This document shows positions 13,859 to 19,465 of a stretch of 19,465 bases of DNA, one piece after another; positions within the stretch are counted from its first letter, which is position 1, and each line of letters starts with the position of its first letter. This stretch comes from an uncultured Chloroflexota bacterium (lineage in GTDB: Bacteria; Chloroflexota; Limnocylindria; Limnocylindrales; CSP1-4), in NCBI GenBank assembly GCA_903928275.1, contig CAIYQJ010000265.1:1-19465 (forward strand). Direction: 5' to 3'. Below the pieces are notes generated by a model. The model ran no database searches. It was given only the letters and a program-made list of their open reading frames with translations, and was not told where the DNA came from. The position numbers and the translations under genes are program-made.

Positions 13859-14279
13859 CGACATCGGGCGACACCTTCGCGTCGGCCAGGCGGCCGAGAT
13901 CCTCGGCGTGACGGTCGAGACGCTCCGCCGGTGGGAGGCCGACAGCCGCCTCGCGGTCGAGCGGACGACAGGCGGCCAGCGGCAGGTCCCGATCGCCGAG
14001 GTGAGCCGGCTGCTCGCCGAGCGGCGCCGCGACCGCCGGGACCGGCCGATCGTGGCCCAGTCCGCTCGCAACCGCTTCGCCGGCATCGTCACCCGGATCG
14101 AGAAGGACACGGTGGCCGCCGTCGTGGAGGTCGCCGCCGGTCCGCACCGGATCGTGAGCCTCATGACCGCCGAGGCGGTCATCGAGATGGGCCTCGTCGT
14201 GGGCGACGAGGCGATCTGCGTCGTCAAGGCGACGAACGTCATCGTCGAGGTCCCGTCATCGAAGGAGAACCGCTCGTGA
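13854..14279 (+). CDS. Molybdate-responsive regulator: MerR/excisionase-type HTH fused to a Mop (TOBE) domain
   Basis: A 141-residue protein in two parts. Residues 8-55 are a helix-turn-helix of the MerR/excisionase kind (LRVGQAAEILGVTVETLRRWEADSRL, with the GGQRQVPIAEVSRLL wing). Residues 70-133 are a single Mop/TOBE module (SARNRFAGIVTRI, ending GDEAICVVKATNVIVEV). Mop modules bind molybdate or tungstate oxyanions when assembled as oligomers. It is therefore likely to sense molybdate and control the modAB genes that follow and itself. It is not ModE: the DNA-binding domain differs in type and there is only one Mop module. The stop overlaps the modA GTG by 4 bp, so the three genes form one operon. 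The start codon lies within a perfect palindrome. Confidence 0.88.
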   Translation: MSDIGRHLRVGQAAEILGVTVETLRRWEADSRLAVERTTGGQRQVPIAEVSRLLAERRRDRRDRPIVAQSARNRFAGIVTRIEKDTVAAVVEVAAGPHRIVSLMTAEAVIEMGLVVGDEAICVVKATNVIVEVPSSKENRS

Positions 14280-15121
14280 GGCCCCGAGTCCGTGCGTCGA
14301 TCGCCGTCCTCGCTCTCGTGCTCGCGGCGTGCTCCAGCGCCGCGACGCCAAGCGTTCCGGCATCCGCAACCCCGTCCGTGGCCGCCCCGTCGCCGGCGGC
14401 GAGCACCGCCGCGGTCGACCTGACGATCTATGGCGCCTCCTCTCTCAAGTCCGCGCTCGCGAAGATGAAGACGGCGTACGAGGCGGCGAACCCGGGCGCG
14501 ACGATCACGATCTCCACTGATTCCTCCACCGCGCTCGCGACGAAGATCGAGCAGGGCGCTCCCGCGGACATCCTCCTGTCGGCGGACACGAAGAACCCGC
14601 AGTCACTCGTGGACAAGGGCCTCGCGGCCGGACCGGTCACGAAGTTCGCCACCAACCACCTGGCGGTCATCGTCCCGACGGCCAACCCTGCAGGGATCCA
14701 GGCCCCGGCGGACCTCGCGAAGCCGGGCGTGAAGGTCATCGCCGCCGGTGACACGGTGCCGATCACGAAGTACGCGAACCAGCTCGTCGCGAACCTCGCG
14801 AAGGAGCCCGGCTACCCGGCCGACTTCGCGGCGAAGTACACGGCGAACATCGCGTCCAGGGAGGACAACGTCGCCGCAGTCGTGGCCAAGGTCGAGCTCG
14901 GCGAGGGCGACGCGGGCATCGTCTACGTGACCGACGCGAAGAGCTCCACGAAGGTCACGACCATCCCGGTGCCCGACACCGCGAACGTGCCCGCCACGTA
15001 CGGCGGCGTGGTCGTGAAGGCATCCCCCAACCAGAACGCGGCGAACGCGTTCATGAGCTGGCTCACGGGGCCGGACGGCCAGGCGATCCTCGCCTCGCTC
15101 GGGTTCCTGCCGCCGGCCTGA
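14276..15121 (+). CDS. modA: Molybdate ABC transporter substrate-binding lipoprotein ModA
   Basis: A 281-residue periplasmic-type binding protein that captures molybdate (or tungstate) for the ModB channel. The N-terminus is a lipoprotein signal: basic VRPRVR, a hydrophobic stretch, then the lipobox LAAC with Cys19, followed by a 28-residue Ser/Pro/Ala linker typical of tethered binding proteins. The mature domain starts at VDLTIYGASSLKSAL, where the Ser pair S55/S56 corresponds to oxyanion contacts. TISTDSSTALATKIEQGAPADILLSAD (78-104) and EGDAGIVYVTDA further on are family hallmarks. GTG 14276 has AAGGAG 8 nt upstream and overlaps the regulator's stop. It is followed after 14 bp by modB. 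Oxyanion preference cannot be read from sequence alone. Confidence 0.94.
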   Translation: MRPRVRASIAVLALVLAACSSAATPSVPASATPSVAAPSPAASTAAVDLTIYGASSLKSALAKMKTAYEAANPGATITISTDSSTALATKIEQGAPADILLSADTKNPQSLVDKGLAAGPVTKFATNHLAVIVPTANPAGIQAPADLAKPGVKVIAAGDTVPITKYANQLVANLAKEPGYPADFAAKYTANIASREDNVAAVVAKVELGEGDAGIVYVTDAKSSTKVTTIPVPDTANVPATYGGVVVKASPNQNAANAFMSWLTGPDGQAILASLGFLPPA

Positions 15122-15135
15122 CCGGCACCTCAGCC

Positions 15136-16011
15136 ATGGCACGATCCGCATCGGCACGGGGCGCCCGGGTCGACGGCGCCCGGGTTGACGGCGCCCGCCG
15201 GGCGGCGCCGCGCTGGGAGCGGTGGACGGTCACGGGCCTGGCCGCCATCGCGGCGGGCTTCCTCGCCCTGCCGATCGCGGCGATCGTCGCGCGCACTGTC
15301 ATCGACGGCTCGCTCGCGCACGCGCTCACGTCGCCGGTCGTCCTCGATGCCCTGACACTCAGCCTCGCCACGACGACCGTCAGCCTGGCGCTGACCGTCG
15401 TCTTCGGGCTTCCGCTCGCGTTCGTCCTCGCCCGCCGGAGGTTCCGCGGCTCCTGGCTCGTCGAGGTGGTCGTCGACCTGCCGATCGTCCTCCCGCCGGC
15501 TGTCGCCGGGCTCGCGCTCCTCATCGCGTTCGGGCGGCGCGGCCTCCTCGGCGGCTCACTCCAGGCCGTGGGGATCGAGATCCCGTTCACGGTCCTCGCC
15601 GTCGTCCTCGCTCAGACGTTCGTGGCGGCGCCGTTCTTCATCCTCTCGGCGCGGACCGGGATCGCGGCGGTGGACCGCGACCTGGAGGATGCGGCCCGCG
15701 TGGACGGCGCATCGGAGGCGCAGCTCTTCCGCGCCATCACGCTCCCGCTCGCCGGGACAGCGATCGCCGCAGGCCTGGTCATGAGCTGGGCCCGCGCGCT
15801 CGGCGAGTTCGGTGCCACGATCATGTTCGCGGGGAACGTGGAGGGGAAGACGCAGACGCTCCCGCTGGTCGTGTACTCGCTGTTCCAGGGCGGCGACCTG
15901 GACGGGTCGATCGCGGCGGCGGCGATCCTCGTGCTCGCGGCGGTCGGCGTCCTGGTGGCCGTCCGGTTCCTCCACTGGGGTCGCGTATTCGAGCTGCGGA
16001 GCCTCGGATGA
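15136..16011 (+). CDS. modB: Molybdate ABC transporter permease ModB
   Basis: A 291-residue ABC permease forming the membrane channel for the anion delivered by ModA. The hydrophilic N-terminus (1-30) carries a 15-bp tandem repeat giving ARVDGARVDGAR. Hydrophobic helices follow from about residue 33 to 285. The ModB motifs are present: LPIVLPPAVAGLALLIAFGRRG and VDRDLEDAARVDGASEAQLFRAITLPLAG, the cytoplasmic EAA loop that docks the ATPase, then SWARALGEFGATIMFAGNVEGKTQTLPLVVYS. No modC ATPase gene follows; the next gene is on the other strand. The modB stop overlaps an ATG that opens only nine codons. An ATPase encoded elsewhere must drive transport if the system works. The ATG has no strong ribosome-binding site and may depend on coupling with modA. 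Confidence 0.94.
   Translation: MARSASARGARVDGARVDGARRAAPRWERWTVTGLAAIAAGFLALPIAAIVARTVIDGSLAHALTSPVVLDALTLSLATTTVSLALTVVFGLPLAFVLARRRFRGSWLVEVVVDLPIVLPPAVAGLALLIAFGRRGLLGGSLQAVGIEIPFTVLAVVLAQTFVAAPFFILSARTGIAAVDRDLEDAARVDGASEAQLFRAITLPLAGTAIAAGLVMSWARALGEFGATIMFAGNVEGKTQTLPLVVYSLFQGGDLDGSIAAAAILVLAAVGVLVAVRFLHWGRVFELRSLG
15160..15197 (+). repeat. 15-bp tandem repeat (2.5 copies) in the modB 5' coding region
   Basis: The unit GGCGCCCGGGTCGAC occurs at 15160-15174, then with one change at 15175-15189, then as a half copy to 15197. It keeps frame and encodes a repeated Gly-Ala-Arg-Val-Asp in the cytoplasmic N-terminus of ModB. It probably arose by slippage. Confidence 0.7.
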
Positions 16012-16042
16012 CCGGAGGCCCCGCCGCCGGCGAGTGACCGCG

Positions 16043-16057
16043 GCCGGAAGTGCCGGC
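16043..16057. terminator. Weak hairpin between modB and the convergent peroxiredoxin gene
   Basis: GCCGG and CCGGC form a 5-bp stem around a 5-nt loop in the 53-bp convergent gap. There is no T-tract. It is a possible terminator only because of its position. Confidence 0.25.
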
Positions 16058-16064
16058 GCTATCG

Positions 16065-16538
16065 TCAGGCGGTCGTCGGCGCCAGCGCGTCGAGCGCGTC
16101 GAGATACGCGTGGAGGTCGCGGGCGACCGGGCCCTCGGTCCGCCAGGTGCCGCGGACGACACCGTCGGCGTCGATGAGGAAGGACCCGCGCTGGGCCTGC
16201 CCGGTCCCCTCGTTCCACGAGTCGTAGAGCTTCGCGACCGTGCCGGTGGGCCACCGGTCCGAGAGGAAGTCGTGCGTGAAGCCCTGCTCCCGCCGCCAGG
16301 CCGCGAGCGCGTGGGTGGAGTCCACGCTGATCCCGAGGACGCGCACGCGCCGCGTCTCGAACGCGCTCCAGTCGTCGCGGATCGCGCACATCTCGGCCGT
16401 GCAGGTGCCGCTGAACGCGGCCGGGTAGAAGACGAGGAGGACCGGGCTCCCCCGGAGCGCCGACAGCGCGACCGGGCGCTTCTCCTGGTCGGGCAGCGTG
16501 AAGTCGGGGGCGGGTTCGCCGACGGTGATCATCATCAT
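16065..16538 (-). CDS. Peroxiredoxin (AhpE/Bcp-like, two-cysteine)
   Basis: A 157-residue thiol peroxidase that would reduce hydrogen peroxide and organic hydroperoxides in the cytoplasm. The thioredoxin fold is clear: VGEPAPDFTLPDQEKRPVALSALRG, VLLVFYPAAFSGTCTAEMCAIRDDW and VRVLGISVDSTHALAAWRREQGF. The peroxidatic Cys46 sits in P39-x3-S43-x2-C46, with Ser at the position usually held by Thr, an accepted variant. C51, five residues on, is a likely resolving Cys on the same helix. The rest matches the AhpE/Bcp group (FLSDRW, GSFLIDADGVVRGTW). Three ATG codons run in tandem at 16538, 16535 and 16532; AGGA immediately precedes the first, so the third is best spaced. A GGTAGAAC element 20 nt upstream is a likely -10. 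Reductant partner unknown. Confidence 0.92.
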   Translation of the reverse strand: MMMITVGEPAPDFTLPDQEKRPVALSALRGSPVLLVFYPAAFSGTCTAEMCAIRDDWSAFETRRVRVLGISVDSTHALAAWRREQGFTHDFLSDRWPTGTVAKLYDSWNEGTGQAQRGSFLIDADGVVRGTWRTEGPVARDLHAYLDALDALAPTTA

Positions 16539-16558
16539 TCCTCGTGTTCGGGTGGTCT

Positions 16559-16564
16559 GTTCTA
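16559..16564 (-). promoter_or_regulatory. Candidate -10 (GG-TAGAAC) of the peroxiredoxin gene
   Basis: TAGAAC preceded by GG lies about 20 nt upstream of the first ATG on the minus strand and closely resembles the GGTAGAAT before the LLM oxidoreductase gene. The leader includes GAGGA. Confidence 0.42.
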
Positions 16565-16647
16565 CCGGTTCGGCGTGGAGCGTACGGCGGATGGGCCAGC
16601 GGGGTGCCGACCGGCGCACGCCCGGCCCAGCGGCTCGGATCCCCCCG

Positions 16648-17223
16648 TCAGCCGATCTCGTGGTGTGTCCGGCAGCGCGCCTCGTACTTCTCATCTGCCA
16701 GGCCGCCGATGACGATGAGCGGGTCCTCCGGCCGCGCCGGCCGCCCGTCCACGAGCCGCTGCGTCTTGGTGGCCTCACCGCCGCACACGGTGCAGATCGC
16801 GGTGAGCACCGTGACGGAGTCCGCGATGGCCATGAGGCGCGGCATGGGCCCGAACGGCCGTCCGAGGAAGTCCTGGTTCAGGCCGTTGACGATGACCGCC
16901 ACGTGGCGCCGGGCGAGGGCTTCGGCGGCGTCGACGATCCCCTCGTCGATGAACTGGGCCTCCTCGATCGCGACGACATCCGCCCGCTCCGCGACGGCGA
17001 TGCGCACGATCTCGTGACTCGATCGGATGGCGTGCGCCGGGTAGACGGCCCCCGAGCGGCTGCGCACGACTTCGAGCTCCGTCCTGTCGTCGATCGCGGG
17101 CCGCAGGAGCAGGATCCGCCGGCGCGCGATCTCCATCCGCCGCAGCTCGCGGAGCGTGATCTCGCTCTTGCCGGAGAACATGCACCCGGTGATGACGGTG
17201 ATGGAGCCCTTGGGGGTGAACAC
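16648..17223 (-). CDS. tdk: Thymidine kinase (class II, tetrameric type)
   Basis: A 191-residue enzyme that phosphorylates thymidine to dTMP with ATP, the salvage route to dTTP. The P-loop GCMFSGKS is at 13-20, the catalytic Glu88 is in IEEAQF, and the lasso region with thymidine contacts runs to about residue 186. The zinc site is C144-x2-C147 and C184-x2-H187 (CTVCGG and YEARCRTHH). His as fourth ligand is an expected variant in this family. GTG 17223 is used: the protein begins FTPKGSITVITG directly before the P-loop, as is normal. A weak CAAGAT hexamer ends 6 nt upstream, and no Shine-Dalgarno is present. It is divergent from the amidohydrolase across 129 bp in which I see no other gene. 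Confidence 0.95.
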   Translation of the reverse strand: MFTPKGSITVITGCMFSGKSEITLRELRRMEIARRRILLLRPAIDDRTELEVVRSRSGAVYPAHAIRSSHEIVRIAVAERADVVAIEEAQFIDEGIVDAAEALARRHVAVIVNGLNQDFLGRPFGPMPRLMAIADSVTVLTAICTVCGGEATKTQRLVDGRPARPEDPLIVIGGLADEKYEARCRTHHEIG

Positions 17224-17352
17224 GCGACCATCTTGCCGTGTCCGAGCGATGATGAGAGCGCGGTCGCGCACGGCCCGTCCGCCGGCGGACCGGCGGCGTG
17301 CCATCCGCCCCGTCCCCGACCGCCCCTTTCCACCCCGATCCGGAGCCGCCAC

Positions 17353-19017
17353 ATGTACGCGCAGGACCCCGCAGCCGACCTCGTCCTCACCGGCGGCCCC
17401 GTCGTCACGATGGACGCCGTCCGCCGGACCGCGGAGGCGGTCGCCGTGCGCGACGGGCGGATCGTGGCGGTGGGGCGCGCGGCCGACGTGGCCCGGCTCG
17501 TGGGGCCGTCCACGCGCCGCATCGACCTCGCCGGACGGACCCTGCTGCCCGGCTTCCAGGATGCCCACGTGCACCCCGTCAAGGGCGGCATCGGCATGCT
17601 GCAATGTGCGCTCCACGACGTGCCTCGCACGCCCGTCGCCTACGTCGACGCCATCCGCACGTACGCCACCGCGCACCCGACCGACCCGTGGATCGTGGGC
17701 GGCGGCTGGCACATGCCCGCGTTCCCCGGCGGGACGCCCACCCGGTCCGCGCTCGACGAAGCGGTGCCGGACCGGCCGGCCTTCCTCACGAACCGCGACG
17801 TCCACGGCGCGTGGGTGAACTCCCGGGCACTCGAGATCGCCGGGATCGACCGCGACACCGCGGACCCGCCCGACGGCCGGATCGAGCGCGACGCGGACGG
17901 CGAGCCCTCCGGGACGCTCCACGAAGGAGCGATGGACCTCGTCGAGCGCCACGTCCCGGAGCCGACCGTGGAGGACCTCGCCCGCGGGTTGCTGCTCGCC
18001 CAGGCCTACCTCCAGGGTCTCGGGATCACCGCCTGGCAGGACGCGTGGGTGACGCCGCCGGACCTCGCCGCCTACCGGCTCATCGCCGAGCGGGGCGGCC
18101 TGACGAGCCGCGCCATCGCGTGTCTCTGGTGGGATCGGGCGCGCGGCGATGCCCAGGTCGACGACCTCGTGGAGATGCGCCGGATCGGCACGGTGGGCCG
18201 GCTGCGCGCCGGGACGGTGAAGATCATGCTCGACGGCATCGTGGAGAACTTCACGGCCGCGACGCTCGTCGACTACCTCGGCCCGGATGGGCTCCCCACC
18301 GGAAACCGCGGCATGAGCTTCCTGGAGCCCCGCGATCTGAAACGCCACGTGACGCGCCTCGACGCGCTCGGCTTCCAGGTCCACTTCCACGCGCTCGGCG
18401 ACCGGGCGGTCCGCGAGGCGCTCGACGCGATCGAAGCGGCCCGCATCGCGAACGGCCCATCGGACGGCCGCCACCACCTGGCGCACCTCCAGATCGTGGA
18501 TCCCGCCGACGTCGCGCGGTTCCGGCCCCTCGGCGCCGTCGCCACCATGCAGCCGTACTGGGCGTGCGGCGACGACCAGATGGTCGAGCTGACGATCCCG
18601 TTCCTGCGGCCCGACCGGGCGGCACTCCAGTATCCCTTCCGCAGCCTCCATCGCGCCGGCGCGATGCTCGCCGGCGGGAGCGACTGGACCGTCAGCACGC
18701 CGAACGTGCTCCAGGAGGTGGAAGTCGCTGTCGACCGCGTCTCCGTGAAGCATCGGGCCGCCGCGCCGTTCCTCCCCGGGGAGGCGCTCGACCTGCCCGA
18801 CGCCCTCGCCGCGTTCACGATGGGATCGGCGTACGTCAACCACCTCGACGTGGCGACCGGGTCGATCGAGGTCGGCAAGGACGCGGACCTCGTCGTGCTC
18901 GACCGCGACGTCTTCGACCGGGGCGCGGGGCCGATCGGCGACGCGCGGGTCATCCTCACGCTCATCGCAGGGACCGCGGTCCACGAGGATGCCGCACTCG
19001 AGGTCGGGAGCCGGTAG
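17353..19017 (+). CDS. Amidohydrolase, YtcJ/N-substituted-formamide-deformylase-like
   Basis: A 554-residue metal-dependent hydrolase of the Amidohydro_3 (YtcJ-like) group. The beta-sandwich halves are at the two ends: ADLVLTGGPVVTMD...VAVRDGRIVAVG at the start and GSIEVGKDADLVVLDRDVF near the end. Metal-site residues are H72 and H74 in LPGFQDAHVHP, His in HFHALGDRAVREALD (344-346), H378 in HHLAHLQIVD and D444 in AGGSDW. Members hydrolyse varied amide, formamide or urea-like bonds, and the substrate here cannot be named. ATG 17353 has GGAG 7 nt upstream. The open frame continues upstream antisense to tdk but lacks family similarity there. There is no signal peptide, so it should be cytoplasmic. 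It is transcribed alone, with a tRNA gene 134 bp downstream. Confidence 0.92.
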   Translation: MYAQDPAADLVLTGGPVVTMDAVRRTAEAVAVRDGRIVAVGRAADVARLVGPSTRRIDLAGRTLLPGFQDAHVHPVKGGIGMLQCALHDVPRTPVAYVDAIRTYATAHPTDPWIVGGGWHMPAFPGGTPTRSALDEAVPDRPAFLTNRDVHGAWVNSRALEIAGIDRDTADPPDGRIERDADGEPSGTLHEGAMDLVERHVPEPTVEDLARGLLLAQAYLQGLGITAWQDAWVTPPDLAAYRLIAERGGLTSRAIACLWWDRARGDAQVDDLVEMRRIGTVGRLRAGTVKIMLDGIVENFTAATLVDYLGPDGLPTGNRGMSFLEPRDLKRHVTRLDALGFQVHFHALGDRAVREALDAIEAARIANGPSDGRHHLAHLQIVDPADVARFRPLGAVATMQPYWACGDDQMVELTIPFLRPDRAALQYPFRSLHRAGAMLAGGSDWTVSTPNVLQEVEVAVDRVSVKHRAAAPFLPGEALDLPDALAAFTMGSAYVNHLDVATGSIEVGKDADLVVLDRDVFDRGAGPIGDARVILTLIAGTAVHEDAALEVGSR

Positions 19018-19151
19018 GGCCGACGCGCCGGCGTCCGTGCCGGCCGGCCGCCGGGGGGTGCGCGCTGCCCGATCGGCGGCATCCGCGGGGCGCCACCTCC
19101 CGCCCGTCGGCCCGCGCCCGCCCGGTGCATGGCAGGATAGGCGGGCCCGGC

Positions 19152-19228
19152 GGGGGAGTAGCTCAGCTGGTTAGAGCAGCCGTCTTATACACGGCCGGTC
19201 GATGGTTCGAGTCCATCCTCCCCTACCA
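19152..19228 (+). tRNA. tRNA-Ile, anticodon TAT (reads AUA), CCA encoded
   Basis: A complete 77-nt cloverleaf can be folded by eye. The acceptor stem is 19152-19158 with 19218-19224 (first pair G-U), followed by T8-A9. The D stem is GCTC/GAGC with a GG-containing loop. The anticodon stem GCCGT/ACGGC holds loop CTTATAC, giving anticodon TAT at 19186-19188. The variable loop is 5 nt, the T stem GATGG/CCATC holds loop TTCGAGT, then discriminator A and an encoded CCA. The anticodon should decode the rare AUA codon directly. Most bacteria instead use a CAU tRNA modified by TilS. Confidence 0.92.
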
Positions 19229-19239
19229 CGCGCCGGCGG

Positions 19240-19464
19240 TCAGTCGCGCCGGGTCGGCATGAGCGCCACGACGAGCATGACCGCGCACAACGGCGCCACG
19301 ACCCAGCTGAGGGCCCCTGGCGGCGTCCCGGCGGTGACGAGCGGCTTGGACAGGCCGATGAGGACCCGCAGGACGTTGTCGAGCAGCGACGCGGCGATCA
19401 TGAGCGGTACCAGGCCGCGATAGCGCCAGAGGACGACCCAGATCGTCAGCGCCATGACGAGCTG
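19240..19464 (-). CDS. Membrane protein, C-terminal part; start outside window
   Basis: The last 74 or so residues of a minus-strand membrane protein; the frame is open to the right edge, so the Met at 19455 is probably internal. Three hydrophobic segments are visible: ALTIWVVLW at the edge, GLVPLMIAASLLDNVLRVLIGL, and LSWVVAPLCAVMLVVALM, ending in a basic PTRRD tail. There are no diagnostic motifs; it resembles small unnamed integral membrane families and no function is offered. It ends 11 nt beyond the 3' end of the tRNA gene on the opposite strand, so transcripts converge there. Confidence 0.65.
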   Translation of the reverse strand, partial: QLVMALTIWVVLWRYRGLVPLMIAASLLDNVLRVLIGLSKPLVTAGTPPGALSWVVAPLCAVMLVVALMPTRRD

Positions 19465-19465
19465 C

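Noticed and set aside
16532..16538. Triple ATG at the start of the peroxiredoxin gene as possible slippage site
   Set aside because: It only creates start ambiguity of two codons; nothing suggests regulation.
16648..17223. His187 as a fourth zinc ligand in thymidine kinase
   Set aside because: Cys-x2-His at this position is an accepted variant in class II thymidine kinases, so it is not unusual.
16498..17352. Plus-strand frame upstream of and in phase with the amidohydrolase
   Set aside because: It is antisense to tdk and peroxiredoxin, lacks amidohydrolase similarity, and ATG 17353 has its own GGAG.
19130..19139. TATCCT on the minus strand 3 nt before an ATG, resembling the leaderless pattern
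   Set aside because: The spacing is too short and the following frame is a shadow of the amidohydrolase gene.
1..19465. CRISPR arrays, insertion sequences, phage genes or rRNA
   Set aside because: No regularly spaced repeats, transposase or phage-like products, terminal inverted repeats or rRNA segments were found. The toxin-antitoxin pair and Fic gene are the only accessory-type genes.

Overview
This is a gene-dense, very GC-rich bacterial chromosomal segment with strong G/C preference at third codon positions. It holds 24 protein genes (two cut by the window edges) and one tRNA gene, with no insertion sequence, phage gene or CRISPR array. The F420-type luciferase-like oxidoreductase, the Ser/Pro/Ala-rich lipoprotein tail and the apparently leaderless starts suggest a Chloroflexota lineage or a deep actinobacterium. 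That placement is inference; no rRNA or universal marker is present to fix it.

Layout. 1-1170: end of a berberine-bridge-type FAD oxidoreductase, then a Phd-like antitoxin/VapC toxin pair. 1190-2240: a PhnB-like VOC protein and a DUF1801 protein. 2286-5171: an ion-channel-like membrane protein divergent from ettA (ABC-F translation factor). 5200-6395: a Fic AMP-transferase with a C-terminal winged helix and paired inverted repeats in its promoter. 6450-7052: a sulfite-oxidase-like molybdopterin protein. 7166-9078: a two-gene lipid-glycosylation/flippase-like operon. 9134-11144: an LLM oxidoreductase, a small unknown protein and a GNAT acetyltransferase. 11202-13736: a rhodanese-like protein divergent from a class V aminotransferase and a small membrane protein. 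13841-16011: a molybdate locus (HTH-Mop regulator, ModA, ModB) with no modC. 16065-17223: a peroxiredoxin and thymidine kinase. 17353-19017: a YtcJ-like amidohydrolase. 19152-19228: tRNA-Ile with anticodon TAT. The window ends in a partial membrane protein.

How the genes fit together. The molybdate regulator/uptake genes and the molybdopterin oxidoreductase share a cofactor theme although they are 7 kb apart. The glycosyltransferase and flippase-like gene overlap by 4 bp and probably act on the same lipid-linked pathway. The rhodanese-like and aminotransferase genes are divergent, with only 20 bp between start codons.

Most notable: (1) the symmetric TATCATA element between the rhodanese-like and aminotransferase genes can be read as a -10 box on both strands, with each start codon 7-8 nt downstream; (2) a recurring GGTAnnnT-type -10 lies 6-9 nt before several start codons, implying widespread leaderless transcription; (3) a perfect 18-bp palindrome contains the start codon of the HTH-Mop regulator; (4) the rhodanese-like protein has Asp at the catalytic Cys position in both domains, and the VapC toxin has His in place of a metal-binding Asp. 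I found no wholly new multi-gene defence system. The best candidates for undescribed biology are the bidirectional leaderless promoter pair and the self-overlapping molybdate-regulator palindrome.
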